Below are positions 54,631 to 63,796 of a DNA stretch of 63,846 bases, piece after piece (positions within the stretch are counted from its first letter, which is position 1; every line of letters begins with the position of its first letter). The stretch lies in the NCBI GenBank assembly GCA_020026225.1, contig JAHHQU010000004.1, forward strand, positions 1-63,846. Direction: 5' to 3'. A program made the position numbers and the translations under genes. Under the pieces are notes generated by a model. The model had not been told where the DNA came from, ran no database searches, and worked only from the letters and a program-made list of their open reading frames with translations. The stretch comes from Phocaeicola sp. Its GTDB lineage: Bacteria; Bacteroidota; Bacteroidia; Bacteroidales; Bacteroidaceae.

Positions 54631-54927
54631 ATGGAAACGTTTAAAGATATAATCTCATCGCCTGTTCCTGTTTTGGTGGATTTTTATGCTGATTGGTGTA
54701 ATCCGTGCAAGGCGATGTCTTCTATTTTACTTCGTGTAAAGGAAGAAGAAGGTACTTCTGTACGTATAATAAAAATTGATGTAGATAAAAATAGGGATAT
54801 TGCGTTACGATATTCTATTCAGACTATTCCGACTCTGATGATTTTTAAAGAAGGCAAGCAGTTGTGGCGGCAGAGTGGAGTAATGGATACTAGTGAACTC
54901 ATCAAAGTAGTGGATATGTTTAAATGA
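54631..54927 (+). CDS. Thioredoxin-fold protein with CNPC active site
   Basis: The ATG at 54631 gives 98 residues; a GTG at 54625 is possible. The segment VLVDFYADWCNPCKAM places the active-site Cys23-Asn-Pro-Cys26, where canonical thioredoxin has Cys-Gly-Pro-Cys. The cis-Pro region is QTIPTLMIF. It lacks a signal peptide and is therefore cytoplasmic. It reduces disulfides of unknown partners. It is divergent from the DUF134-NifX gene across 276 bases with no other visible gene, so both may respond to redox state. Confidence 0.85.
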   Translation: METFKDIISSPVPVLVDFYADWCNPCKAMSSILLRVKEEEGTSVRIIKIDVDKNRDIALRYSIQTIPTLMIFKEGKQLWRQSGVMDTSELIKVVDMFK

Positions 54928-55010
54928 CATGTGCTTTTCTGTTGACAGATAGGGTCGGCTTTCAGTTTCCTTGTCATGTTGACGAAGAGATGGTTAGAGG
55001 TTATCATAGA

Positions 55011-55044
55011 AAAAGTGATTGCTGTTGTCAGCAATCACTTTTAT
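55011..55044 (+). terminator. Terminator of the thioredoxin gene
   Basis: AAAAGTGATTGCTG (55011-55024) pairs perfectly with CAGCAATCACTTTT (55029-55042) over a 4-base loop. Confidence 0.85.
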
Positions 55045-55096
55045 TGTATATACCCTTCTGAAGTTTGATTCAGACTGAGCGGTCTTGATGATTTCT

Positions 55097-56500
55097 TTAT
55101 TTTTCTTTGATTTTCAACTGATACATTTTGGCTCTATCGGTAACGGCACGGACAAAGCGGTACGTTTCTTGTCCTCGGAAATATCCATTTTTGCATACAG
55201 GGTCTTGGTAGTATTGTTTATGGCTTTTCAAAAGAAGGTATTTTTCTACTTGGTTGTCCCAAAGAAGATAGTTTCCTCCGTATTTTTTTGTCAATGCCAT
55301 GGCATCCAGTACGTGTCCGGCTCCAGAATTGTATGCCGCCAAAACGAATTTCGTTTGTTCGTTTCGGTCTGTTACCTTCTTGAAAATCTTCTGTAACGCA
55401 GCAATGTATTTTACTCCAGCCTTTATGCTTTCTTCTGGATCACTTTCCTTGCCAGCCGGTACCCCATAGGCATGTGCGGTGGCAGGCATGAGTTGCATCA
55501 ATCCTTTGGCACCGGCCCAAGATACGACGGTTGGATCAAAATTGGATTCGGAGTATGCAAGAGAAGCAAGAAGTCTCCAGTCCCAATTTATTTCTTTTGC
55601 ATATTGGCGGAAATAATCATCGAAATGTGAAATCTTTCCATCAGCAAGTGAAAGGATGGTTCCGTGTGACGTGTGTTTGTCGGTCCCAAAGTATCTTTGG
55701 TTGATGGATTGTACCAGCGATGTTTCACCGTTTTCGTCAAACCATTTGTCGATTGCTTCGGCCAATAGGGGAGAAGTCTTCTTGACTGCCCAAGAAGAAC
55801 GCTGGTCAAAACTGATTTTTAAGGCAATGTTCAGATTGGGATTGTAAGTCCGACTTACTTTTGCCAGTTCATTAGTCGATACGGTATAGTCAATTTTACC
55901 TTCGGCTACCCAATTCATCAAATCTTCTGAGACTAAGCTGTCATTGGTTATTTTATGTATGCGGACGCCGCCGCCAAGTTCGTCATTTAGATTTTCTAAT
56001 CTTTCAGAGTAGACTCCTGGCAGTACATAGATGTCTTTGTCGATGAGTTGAGTGACGTCTTTCAGAACATTCTTATCTCTTCGCTGAACGATGACTTGGT
56101 GTGAGATGCGTTCGTTTCCACAGAACAGCAAGCTGTCTTTTCTTGATTTGGTCACCGACAGATTATAGGCTATAAGGTCTCCTTTTCCCGCTAACAGCTG
56201 GCGTACAAGTTCATCTTCTCCATTCACTGCCTGAATCTTTAATTTGATTCCGAGGGAATGGCAGAACACTTGAGCCAGTTCGTATTGGAATCCCATGTTT
56301 TCGCCTCGGTAATTGAAGAAGGACGTGGGGCTGTTGATGGTAAGTACAACCAGTTCTCCTCTTTCAATGATTTGCGGCAAGTCGACCGACGTTTCCTGCA
56401 TGTCTTGATTAGTCTGCTGTCTTCGGGATATTTGGTAAGTGACGATCAATAATATTCCGACAATGCATGCTGTCAGAGAGAAAAGGAGTTTCTGTCTCAT
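55097..56500 (-). CDS. mltF: Membrane-bound lytic murein transglycosylase MltF-like
   Basis: The 467-residue protein has an N-terminal signal or membrane anchor (LLFSLTACIVGILLIVTYQI), a solute-binding-protein type 3 domain (about residues 45-275), and a C-terminal lysozyme-like SLT domain with the catalytic Glu in SLAYSESNFDP and the motif AKGLMQLMPATA. MltF cleaves peptidoglycan glycan strands, making anhydro-muropeptides that an AmpG importer (here 9353) could recover. The start overlaps the udk stop by 4 bases, so the two are translationally coupled. Confidence 0.92.
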   Translation of the reverse strand: MRQKLLFSLTACIVGILLIVTYQISRRQQTNQDMQETSVDLPQIIERGELVVLTINSPTSFFNYRGENMGFQYELAQVFCHSLGIKLKIQAVNGEDELVRQLLAGKGDLIAYNLSVTKSRKDSLLFCGNERISHQVIVQRRDKNVLKDVTQLIDKDIYVLPGVYSERLENLNDELGGGVRIHKITNDSLVSEDLMNWVAEGKIDYTVSTNELAKVSRTYNPNLNIALKISFDQRSSWAVKKTSPLLAEAIDKWFDENGETSLVQSINQRYFGTDKHTSHGTILSLADGKISHFDDYFRQYAKEINWDWRLLASLAYSESNFDPTVVSWAGAKGLMQLMPATAHAYGVPAGKESDPEESIKAGVKYIAALQKIFKKVTDRNEQTKFVLAAYNSGAGHVLDAMALTKKYGGNYLLWDNQVEKYLLLKSHKQYYQDPVCKNGYFRGQETYRFVRAVTDRAKMYQLKIKEK

Positions 56501-57108
56501 CGGCCTAAAATCTTTTCAATATACAGTTTCAAGATGCGGATGGCCTTTTCATTATGTCCTCCTTGAGGAATAATCAAATCGGCTACGCGTTTTGCGGGCT
56601 CAATAAATTCCAAGTGCATTGGTTTCAGTACTTTTACGTAGCGCTCCATAACAGCTTCGGCCGTTCTGCCTCGTTCGATAACGTCACGTTGGATTACACG
56701 AATCAGACGTTCGTCTGGATCAGCGTCCACAAAAATGCGGAGGTCCATTAATTTTCTTAGTTTTTTATCACTTAGAGCCAGAATGCCTTCTATGATTACT
56801 ACCTTACGCGGTTCAATGTGGATGGTTTCCTTCTGGCGGGTAGAGGTAATGTATGAATAGATAGGTTGTTCAATTGCTTCACCGTTACGTAGCATGGTTA
56901 TGTGTTTGGAAAGCAATTCCCAATCAAAAGCATTTGGATGATCGAAATTGATGTTTTGTCTTTCTTCCATTGGGATGTGGCTGCTGTCTTTATAGTAGGA
57001 ATCTAAAGGAAGTACGGCTACTTCGTTTTCAGAAAGACTTTCAATAATGCGCTTAACTACAGTTGTTTTTCCAGAGCCTGTACCTCCGGCAATTCCGATA
57101 ATAATCAT
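56497..57108 (-). CDS. udk: Uridine kinase
   Basis: The 203-residue cytoplasmic P-loop kinase has Walker A GGTGSGKTT near residues 9-17, DSYYKD, and NFDHPNAFDWELL, all typical of uridine/cytidine kinase. It phosphorylates uridine and cytidine with ATP or GTP in pyrimidine salvage. Upstream is a 71-base divergent gap with the Dabb gene. The gene order udk-mltF recurs in Bacteroidetes as far as I recall. Confidence 0.93.
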   Translation of the reverse strand: MIIIGIAGGTGSGKTTVVKRIIESLSENEVAVLPLDSYYKDSSHIPMEERQNINFDHPNAFDWELLSKHITMLRNGEAIEQPIYSYITSTRQKETIHIEPRKVVIIEGILALSDKKLRKLMDLRIFVDADPDERLIRVIQRDVIERGRTAEAVMERYVKVLKPMHLEFIEPAKRVADLIIPQGGHNEKAIRILKLYIEKILGR

Positions 57109-57179
57109 AATATATTTTTGAAAATTAATTTATATATTTGCATATTACAAAAATACAATAATATATAATAATTACAACT

Positions 57180-57479
57180 ATGGTTAAGCACATTGTTTTG
57201 TTCAAATTAAAAGATTCTCTATCGGAAGAAGAGAAATTGGATATCATGAATCGCTTTAAGGCAGCTATAGAAGCATTGCCCAAAGATATTGATTTTATCA
57301 GACAGGTATATGTCGGTTTGAATACCAATCCTGCTGAAAAATGGGATATTTGTTTGGAAAGTGCTTTCGACTCATTGGATGATGTCAAAGCGTATGCTGT
57401 ACATCCGGCACATGTTGCGGCTGCTGGAATAATCAAAGACGCGAAAGCAGATCGTGCCTGTGTAGACTTTGAATTTTAA
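57180..57479 (+). CDS. Dabb-family stress-responsive alpha/beta barrel protein
   Basis: The 99-residue protein fits the Dabb (dimeric alpha/beta barrel) family, with the opening MVKHIVLFKLKDS and the segment HPAHVAAAG containing the conserved His-Pro-x-His. Members occur in stress responses and polyketide pathways and have no single known reaction. It lies 9 bases before a thioesterase gene and is probably co-transcribed with it. Confidence 0.85.
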   Translation: MVKHIVLFKLKDSLSEEEKLDIMNRFKAAIEALPKDIDFIRQVYVGLNTNPAEKWDICLESAFDSLDDVKAYAVHPAHVAAAGIIKDAKADRACVDFEF

Positions 57480-57488
57480 ATCAGAACG

Positions 57489-57977
57489 ATGAAGAAGATT
57501 GTCAATCCTTGGAAAAATATGGACGGCTACTTCTGTTTCGGTTGTGCACCGGATAATGAAGCGGGCGTGAAGATGGAATTTTATGAGGACGGTGATGAGA
57601 TTGTCAGTGTCTGGCATCCGGAAGCAAAGTATCAAGGATGGCTCAATACCCTTCATGGAGGCATTCAGGCTGTGCTGTTGGATGAAATCTGTGCATGGGT
57701 GATTGTACGTAAACTTCAGACTACTGGTGTCACTTCCAAAATGGAAACTCGCTATTTGAAGCCTATTTCCACTAAAGACGATTATATCCTGCTTCGTTCA
57801 TCCATAAAAGAAAAGAGAAGGAATGTTATCTTGGTTGAGGCTTGCATTTATAATCAAGCCAATGAATTGTGTACGAAGGCGGTTTGTACTTATTTTACTT
57901 TCCCGCAGGAAAAGGCACATGAGGAGATGTTCTTTCGAGGATGCGAAGTGGAGGATGAAGATGTAAATCCTTTGTAA
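57489..57977 (+). CDS. PaaI-type hotdog-fold thioesterase
   Basis: The 162-residue protein has the hotdog pattern of PaaI/YiiD-type acyl-CoA thioesterases: YQGWLNTLHGGIQAVLLDEI, which carries the HGG catalytic segment and a downstream Asp-Glu, then METRYLKPI. It opens with CFGCAPDNEAGVKMEFY, the usual Cys-rich start of this group. It hydrolyses an unknown acyl-CoA in the cytoplasm. It shares a short intergenic gap with the Dabb gene. Confidence 0.85.
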   Translation: MKKIVNPWKNMDGYFCFGCAPDNEAGVKMEFYEDGDEIVSVWHPEAKYQGWLNTLHGGIQAVLLDEICAWVIVRKLQTTGVTSKMETRYLKPISTKDDYILLRSSIKEKRRNVILVEACIYNQANELCTKAVCTYFTFPQEKAHEEMFFRGCEVEDEDVNPL

Positions 57978-58002
57978 ATAACTCGAATATACAAAAGATT
58001 TG

Positions 58003-58010
58003 TATATTTG
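58003..58010 (+). promoter_or_regulatory. Candidate -7 element of the following lipoprotein gene
   Basis: TATATTTG fits TAnnTTTG and places transcription start near 58016. This argues for the ATG at 58039 over the one at 58015. No -33 match at the right distance is seen. Confidence 0.4.
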
Positions 58011-58038
58011 TAAAATGAAAAACATAAAAACAACAGAC

Positions 58039-59562
58039 ATGAAAATTTCTAATTTTTTTGTTGCCTTAGGGCTGGTAGTTGCAGGTTGTCAGCAGCAGCC
58101 TGTTAGTCAGAGTAGCGATTATCTCGTAATCGCAGGACGTGGAATCCAAGCGGACAGTGCTTGGTCGCAAGTGGCGACTGCTTTGGTCGACAAACATCAA
58201 GCTAACCTTGCTTCTTACGAAAATTCAATCGATGAGGTAATGCCTTTGATTCAAAAAATGAATCCGAGGTATGTCGCTCTGGTAGAAAAGCCTGAGAATT
58301 TGGGACGAGATTACATTATTCATCTGAATCAGATGAGTCGTCAGGTGGATGATGATATCTATGCTGATTTCCTTTGGGGAGTAATTACCGGCTATGATGC
58401 TGATGCTGCCATGAAGATGGTGAAGAATTCTACTGAACCTTTGGTGGTTAAGGATGCGGTTTCTACCATTATGGAATTGAACAGTGCCAAATGGTTTAAC
58501 CGTTATGCTTGGTTGGATGACCATCAGGAAGGGCTCTGGGGAGAGAAGAAAGGTCCCGGACAGGAAGTGGTTACTCATCAGCTTCCTTTGACTAAACGTG
58601 ATGTCCCTGTTCATGGTCAGAAAGGTAAATTCGTATTCCGTGAAGCTGCAGATCCTGAAGAAGAAATGCAGAAATTCTATGATATTTATGCGGAAATCAA
58701 TCCGGATTTGGTGGTGACTGCCGCTCATGCAACAGAAAGAAACTTGGAAATGCCTTTTTCTTTGGGTAATATCAAACCGAAGAATGGCGTCCTTTATATG
58801 GATTTCAAGGATCATCCGAAAGATTTGGTAGAAAGTGGTAAACGGAAAATCTACCTGCCGATTGGAAATTGCCTGATTGCAAATGTCAATAACACGAAAG
58901 AAAGTATGGCCATTGCTTGGATGAATAGCGGTAATGCTGCTACTATGGTAGGGTATGTAGTAACCACTTGGTATGGTCGTAACGGTTGGGGAGGCTTGAA
59001 ATATTGGCTGACTACCCCTGGACGTTATACAGCAGCTGAGGCTTTCTATTTGAACCAGCAAGATATGATGTATCAGTTGAACGAGATGGATCCGAAGATG
59101 GCAACCTTGAAGTTCCCGTTTGATGTGGAAGACCGCTTTGAAAGTGGCATTCAGGTTATTCAGGATTCTACAGCGATAAAGGAAGCGACAGAAACTCATT
59201 TGGGATTCTTGCATGATCGTGATGTCCTTGCTTATTATGGTGATCCGAAATGGAATGTTCGTTTGCAGGAAATAGCGGAAGAGAATGATTTTACAGTTTC
59301 TTCTGAAATTCAAGGAAAGAAATGCATCGTAACGATTACCACAAAAGACAATTTCTCATTGGAACGTATGCAAGGTAATCATTTTAAAGAAGAGCATGTG
59401 CTTGACTTGCCGTTCAGTTATTTCTTCCCAGAACGCTTGAACAATCCTCGTTTGGCTGCAGGCCAACAGTGGAAAGTGGCTTTGGATGAAAACTTCTTGA
59501 TGGTATACCAACCGGATTTTGAACCGGGCAAGACTTATACTATTGAATTGGACGTTGATTAA
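58039..59562 (+). CDS. Lipoprotein with possible clan-CD cysteine peptidase fold
   Basis: The ATG at 58039 gives 507 residues with a lipobox (FVALGLVVAGC); an in-frame ATG at 58015 is an alternative. I do not recognise a named family. The order of a His segment (VVTAAHATERNL, His230) followed by LPIGNCLIANV (Cys278) and then MAIAWMNSGNAATMVGYV recalls gingipain-like C25 peptidases, where His and Cys form the dyad and a similar Ala-Trp-Met stretch follows. The spacing is longer than in gingipains. The N- and C-terminal regions are beta-rich. Peptidase activity is an inference of low certainty. Confidence 0.6.
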   Translation: MKISNFFVALGLVVAGCQQQPVSQSSDYLVIAGRGIQADSAWSQVATALVDKHQANLASYENSIDEVMPLIQKMNPRYVALVEKPENLGRDYIIHLNQMSRQVDDDIYADFLWGVITGYDADAAMKMVKNSTEPLVVKDAVSTIMELNSAKWFNRYAWLDDHQEGLWGEKKGPGQEVVTHQLPLTKRDVPVHGQKGKFVFREAADPEEEMQKFYDIYAEINPDLVVTAAHATERNLEMPFSLGNIKPKNGVLYMDFKDHPKDLVESGKRKIYLPIGNCLIANVNNTKESMAIAWMNSGNAATMVGYVVTTWYGRNGWGGLKYWLTTPGRYTAAEAFYLNQQDMMYQLNEMDPKMATLKFPFDVEDRFESGIQVIQDSTAIKEATETHLGFLHDRDVLAYYGDPKWNVRLQEIAEENDFTVSSEIQGKKCIVTITTKDNFSLERMQGNHFKEEHVLDLPFSYFFPERLNNPRLAAGQQWKVALDENFLMVYQPDFEPGKTYTIELDVD

Positions 59563-59592
59563 CAGAATGGACCGGTTAGCTATTGAATAAGT

Positions 59593-59642
59593 GAAGGGGT
59601 TTTTTGAAGGAAGTTGACAGGCTTCCTTTGAAAAACTCCTTC
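59593..59642 (+). terminator. Long hairpin after the lipoprotein gene
   Basis: GAAGGGGTTTTTTGAAGGAAG (59593-59613) pairs with the segment ending at 59642 over a loop of 8 bases, with one or two mismatches. A weak T run follows. Confidence 0.5.
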
Positions 59643-59737
59643 CTCCTTTTGGAGCGAAGGTGGCAGATACTGGGGGCTTTGCTGGTTTGGTATGTTTTGA
59701 TTATATTAGGTGGCTTATTTTGAAGGGAGAATGAAAA

Positions 59738-60778
59738 ATGAAAGAATTGAAAGATTTGGTTCGACCGAATGTTTGGAATTTGAAACCGTATTCATCTGCT
59801 CGGAAAGAATATGCGGGGAATGACGCATCTATCTTTTTGGATGCGAATGAAAACCCTTACAATGCTCCGAACAATCGTTATCCTGACCCGTTACAGAAAG
59901 ACTTGAAGAAACGGATCGCAACCATCAAATCGGTGCGTCCGGAACAAATTTACTTGGGTAATGGCAGTGACGAATCCATTGATATGTTGTTTCGGGTGTT
60001 TTGTCGTCCTGGTGTAGATAATGTGGTAGCCATTGCACCGACTTATGGAATGTATGAGGTGTGTGCCGAGGTGAACGACATTGAGTACCGCAAAGTGTTG
60101 CTGGATGCTTCTTTTCAGTTCAAGGCTTCTGATTTGCTGGATGCTTGTGATGATTTCACCAAGTTGATTTTTCTGTGCTCGCCTAATAATCCAACGGGCA
60201 ATGACTTGAATGCCGAGGAGATCATCCGTTTGGTGAGTCAGTTCCAAGGAATTGTGGTGCTTGATGAAGCGTATATCGATTTCTCTGATACTCCTTCTTT
60301 TATTCGATACTTGGGAGAATTTCCCAATTTGGTTATTCTTCAGACTTTTTCCAAAGCATGGGGCTGTGCCGCTATCAGGCTGGGAATGGCTTTTGCTTCG
60401 GAATCTATTGTAGAATTGATGAATAAGATAAAATATCCTTACAATATCAATCTCCTTACTCAACGGGAAGCTTTGGATATGGTGGGACGTTATTATCGAG
60501 TGCAGGAATGGGTGGAGTCTTTATTGGGAGAGCGGAAACGCTTGATGAATGAATTCAAAAAACTGCCCTGCTGCAAGCAGGTTTATCCGTCCGATGCGAA
60601 TTTCTTCTTGGTACGGGTGGGGGAAGCCCGAAAATTATATGCATACTTGGTGGAAAAAGGAATTGTAGTGCGCAATCGGACCAATATCGTATTGTGCCGT
60701 CATTGTCTGCGTATTACGGTAGGTACTCGTCCAGAGAATGATCGGTTGCTTGAAGTGCTTAAGGAATATCGGGAGTAA
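59738..60778 (+). CDS. hisC: Histidinol-phosphate aminotransferase
   Basis: The 346-residue PLP enzyme begins VRPNVWNLKPYSSARKEYAG and contains LDANENPYNAP, GNGSDESIDMLFR, SPNNPTGNDL and the PLP Lys in QTFSKAWG, all as in HisC. It interconverts histidinol phosphate and imidazole-acetol phosphate. No other his gene is in the window, and the flanking gaps (175 and 221 bases) hold no remnant, so it stands outside a his operon. A paralogue acting on aromatic amino acids is possible. Confidence 0.9.
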   Translation: MKELKDLVRPNVWNLKPYSSARKEYAGNDASIFLDANENPYNAPNNRYPDPLQKDLKKRIATIKSVRPEQIYLGNGSDESIDMLFRVFCRPGVDNVVAIAPTYGMYEVCAEVNDIEYRKVLLDASFQFKASDLLDACDDFTKLIFLCSPNNPTGNDLNAEEIIRLVSQFQGIVVLDEAYIDFSDTPSFIRYLGEFPNLVILQTFSKAWGCAAIRLGMAFASESIVELMNKIKYPYNINLLTQREALDMVGRYYRVQEWVESLLGERKRLMNEFKKLPCCKQVYPSDANFFLVRVGEARKLYAYLVEKGIVVRNRTNIVLCRHCLRITVGTRPENDRLLEVLKEYRE

Positions 60779-60928
60779 GGATAGCTTCATCTCTTTTGCC
60801 CCTGTTTGTTGCAACTGCAATGTAGGAAAATGATGAGAAAAAGGAATCTAACTTTAGATAAAGGACTCTTCTCCTTCTATTTCGTTGGCCAAATTCTTGG
60901 TGTTGATTCCTTTTTCCTCAATAAACCT

Positions 60929-60960
60929 TTTAGTTAATTCAACATCTTTTATTAATTTTG
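60929..60960 (+). promoter_or_regulatory. Candidate promoter of valS
   Basis: TTTA (60929-60932) lies 20 bases before TAATTTTG (60953-60960). The predicted start is about 35 bases upstream of the ATG at 61000. Confidence 0.45.
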
Positions 60961-60999
60961 CAACCGATTTATTTGAAAACAATTAAAAAACTATTATAA

Positions 61000-63627
61000 A
61001 TGGAATTAGCAAGTAAATATACCCCTGCGGAAGTAGAGGGTAAATGGTACCAGTATTGGCTGGACAACAAACTATTCAGTTCTAAACCAGACGGACGTGA
61101 ACCTTACACCGTCGTTATTCCACCGCCAAATGTAACGGGCGTCCTTCACATGGGCCACATGCTAAATAATACCATTCAAGATATTCTCGTACGTCGTGCA
61201 CGTATGATGGGAAAGAATGCTTGTTGGGTACCGGGTACTGACCATGCTTCTATTGCTACTGAAGCGAAGGTGGTAAACAGACTCGCACAGCAGGGTATCA
61301 AGAAAACGGATCTTACTCGTGAAGAGTTCTTGAAACATGCTTGGGCATGGACAGAAGAGCACGGAGGCATTATCTTGAAGCAGCTTCGTAAATTGGGAGC
61401 TTCTTGTGATTGGGACCGTACTGCCTTTACAATGGATGAAACTCGTAGTAAGGGAGTAATCAAAGTGTTCTGTGACCTTTACAATAAAGGCATGATTTAC
61501 CGTGGGGTTCGTATGGTTAACTGGGACCCGAAAGCTTTGACAGCTCTTTCTGACGAAGAAGTTGTTTATAAAGAAGAGCATAGCAAATTGTATTATCTTC
61601 GTTATAAGGTAGAAGGCGACGCAGAAGGTCGTTATGCAGTAGTGGCAACTACTCGTCCTGAAACTATCATGGGTGATACGGCTATGTGTATCAATCCGAA
61701 TGACCCGAAGAATCAGTGGTTGAAGGGCAAGAAAGTCATTGTTCCATTAGTGGGACGTGTCATTCCGGTTATTGAAGACGAATACGTTGATATCGAATTC
61801 GGTACTGGTTGCTTGAAAGTAACTCCTGCCCACGACGTTAATGACTACATGTTGGGTGAAAAATATAATCTTCCATCTATCGACATCTTTAACGATAACG
61901 GTACAATCAGTGAAGCTGCTGGAATGTACGTTGGTATGGATCGTTTTGATGTTCGTGAACAGATTGAAAAAGATTTGGCAGCTGCTGATCTTTTGGAAAA
62001 GGTTGAGGCTTATACAAACAAGGTTGGCTTCTCTGAACGTACAAATGTAGCAATTGAACCGAAATTGTCTATGCAGTGGTTCTTGAAGATGCAGCACTTT
62101 GCTGATATCGCACTTCCTCCAGTAATGGAAGATCGTTTGAAATTCTATCCTGCAAAATATAAGAACACTTATCGTCATTGGATGGAGAACATCAAAGACT
62201 GGTGTATCAGCCGTCAGTTGTGGTGGGGACATCGTATCCCGGCTTATTTCCTTCCTCAAGGTGGTTTCGTGGTAGCTGAAACAGCTGAAGAAGCTTTGAA
62301 ATTGGCTATTGAAAAGACTGGGGATGCTAACTTGAAGGTAGAAGACCTTCGTCAGGATGAAGATTGTTTGGATACTTGGTTCTCTTCATGGTTGTGGCCT
62401 ATCTCATTGTTTGATGGTATCAATAATCCGGGCAACGAAGAAATTAAATATTACTATCCGACAGCAGACTTGGTAACAGGTCCAGATATCATCTTCTTCT
62501 GGGTGGCTCGTATGATTATGGCCGGTTATGAATATATGGGTGAAATGCCGTTCAAGAATGTATATTTTACCGGTATCGTTCGTGACAAATTAGGTCGTAA
62601 GATGTCTAAGTCACTTGGTAACTCACCAGACCCATTGGATTTGATCGATAAATACGGTGCTGATGGTGTACGTATGGGTATGATGTTGGCTGCTCCTGCT
62701 GGTAATGATATCTTGTTTGACGATGCATTGTGTGAACAGGGACGTAACTTCAACAATAAGATCTGGAATGCCTTCCGATTGGTTAAAGGATGGAATGTAG
62801 CAGAAATCGAACAGCCGGAATATGCTCGTGTAGCAACTGAATGGTTTGATGCTATGTTGTCTAAGACTGCAGTGGAAGTGGAAGATTTGTTCAGCAAATA
62901 TCGTCTGAGCGAAGCTTTGATGGCTGTGTATAAGTTGTTCTGGGATGAATTCTCAAGTTGGTATTTGGAAATGATTAAACCAGCATATGGCCAGCCTATC
63001 GATAAAGTAACTCTTGAAAAGACTTTGGATTTCTTTGATAAACTGTTGAAACTGCTTCATCCATTCATGCCGTTCATCACAGAAGAATTGTGGCAGCATA
63101 TCTACGATCGTAAGGAAGGTGAAAGTATCATGGTTCAGACTCTCGATATCGACAAGACCTTCAACGAAGGTATCGTAGCTCAGTTTGAAACAGTGAAGGA
63201 AGTAATTTCTGGTATTCGTACTATCCGCTTGCAGAAGAACATCGCTCAGAAAGAAGTGCTGACTCTTCAGGTGGTTGGTGAAAGTCCTGTTGCTGCTTAT
63301 AATTGCATCATTGCCAAATTGTGTAATATGTCTTCTATCGATAGCGTTGAAGCAAAAGAAAACGGTGCTTCTGCATTCATTGTAGGTACTACTGAATATG
63401 CAGTTCCATTGGGTAACTTGATCAATGTCGAAGAAGAGTTGAAGAAACTTGAGGCAGATTTGAAGTATCAGGAAGGATTCTTGCAAAGCGTATTGAAGAA
63501 ATTGAGCAATGAACGTTTTGTCAGCAAGGCTCCGGCTAATGTTATTGAAATGGAACGTAAAAAACAGGCTGATGCTGAAACTAAAATCGCTACATTGAAA
63601 GAAAATATTGCTGCTTTGAAGAAATAA
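61000..63627 (+). CDS. valS: Valyl-tRNA synthetase
   Basis: The 875-residue class I synthetase has the HIGH-like motif GVLHMGHM near residue 50, the KMSKS motif KMSKSLGNSPDP near 540, an editing (CP1) domain with TTRPETIMGDTAM, and a C-terminal coiled coil (about residues 810-875). It attaches valine to tRNA-Val and clears misacylated threonine. Length and domain order match bacterial ValS. A terminator follows at 63652-63690. Strong codon bias points to high expression. Confidence 0.97.
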   Translation: MELASKYTPAEVEGKWYQYWLDNKLFSSKPDGREPYTVVIPPPNVTGVLHMGHMLNNTIQDILVRRARMMGKNACWVPGTDHASIATEAKVVNRLAQQGIKKTDLTREEFLKHAWAWTEEHGGIILKQLRKLGASCDWDRTAFTMDETRSKGVIKVFCDLYNKGMIYRGVRMVNWDPKALTALSDEEVVYKEEHSKLYYLRYKVEGDAEGRYAVVATTRPETIMGDTAMCINPNDPKNQWLKGKKVIVPLVGRVIPVIEDEYVDIEFGTGCLKVTPAHDVNDYMLGEKYNLPSIDIFNDNGTISEAAGMYVGMDRFDVREQIEKDLAAADLLEKVEAYTNKVGFSERTNVAIEPKLSMQWFLKMQHFADIALPPVMEDRLKFYPAKYKNTYRHWMENIKDWCISRQLWWGHRIPAYFLPQGGFVVAETAEEALKLAIEKTGDANLKVEDLRQDEDCLDTWFSSWLWPISLFDGINNPGNEEIKYYYPTADLVTGPDIIFFWVARMIMAGYEYMGEMPFKNVYFTGIVRDKLGRKMSKSLGNSPDPLDLIDKYGADGVRMGMMLAAPAGNDILFDDALCEQGRNFNNKIWNAFRLVKGWNVAEIEQPEYARVATEWFDAMLSKTAVEVEDLFSKYRLSEALMAVYKLFWDEFSSWYLEMIKPAYGQPIDKVTLEKTLDFFDKLLKLLHPFMPFITEELWQHIYDRKEGESIMVQTLDIDKTFNEGIVAQFETVKEVISGIRTIRLQKNIAQKEVLTLQVVGESPVAAYNCIIAKLCNMSSIDSVEAKENGASAFIVGTTEYAVPLGNLINVEEELKKLEADLKYQEGFLQSVLKKLSNERFVSKAPANVIEMERKKQADAETKIATLKENIAALKK

Positions 63628-63651
63628 TCAGCATATTGTAATCATAAGGGT

Positions 63652-63690
63652 AAATCCGCAAATGTCTTTTAGGTATTTGCGGATTTTTTT
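63652..63690 (+). terminator. Terminator of valS
   Basis: AAATCCGCAAAT (63652-63663) pairs with ATTTGCGGATTT (63675-63686), followed by Ts. Confidence 0.85.
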
Positions 63691-63796
63691 GTTTGATCGA
63701 TTGTTCTTGAATGCATTGTTGATTTTCCATCAGAATGTAATTATGCTGGAAAATCATGCTATGAAGACTCAGCATATATAGGTATATTTAACTAAA

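Noticed and set aside
58225..59313. A 362-codon open frame on the minus strand
   Set aside because: It lies entirely within the lipoprotein gene on the opposite strand and its translation is of low complexity (His, Ile, Phe, Arg-rich) typical of antisense shadows.
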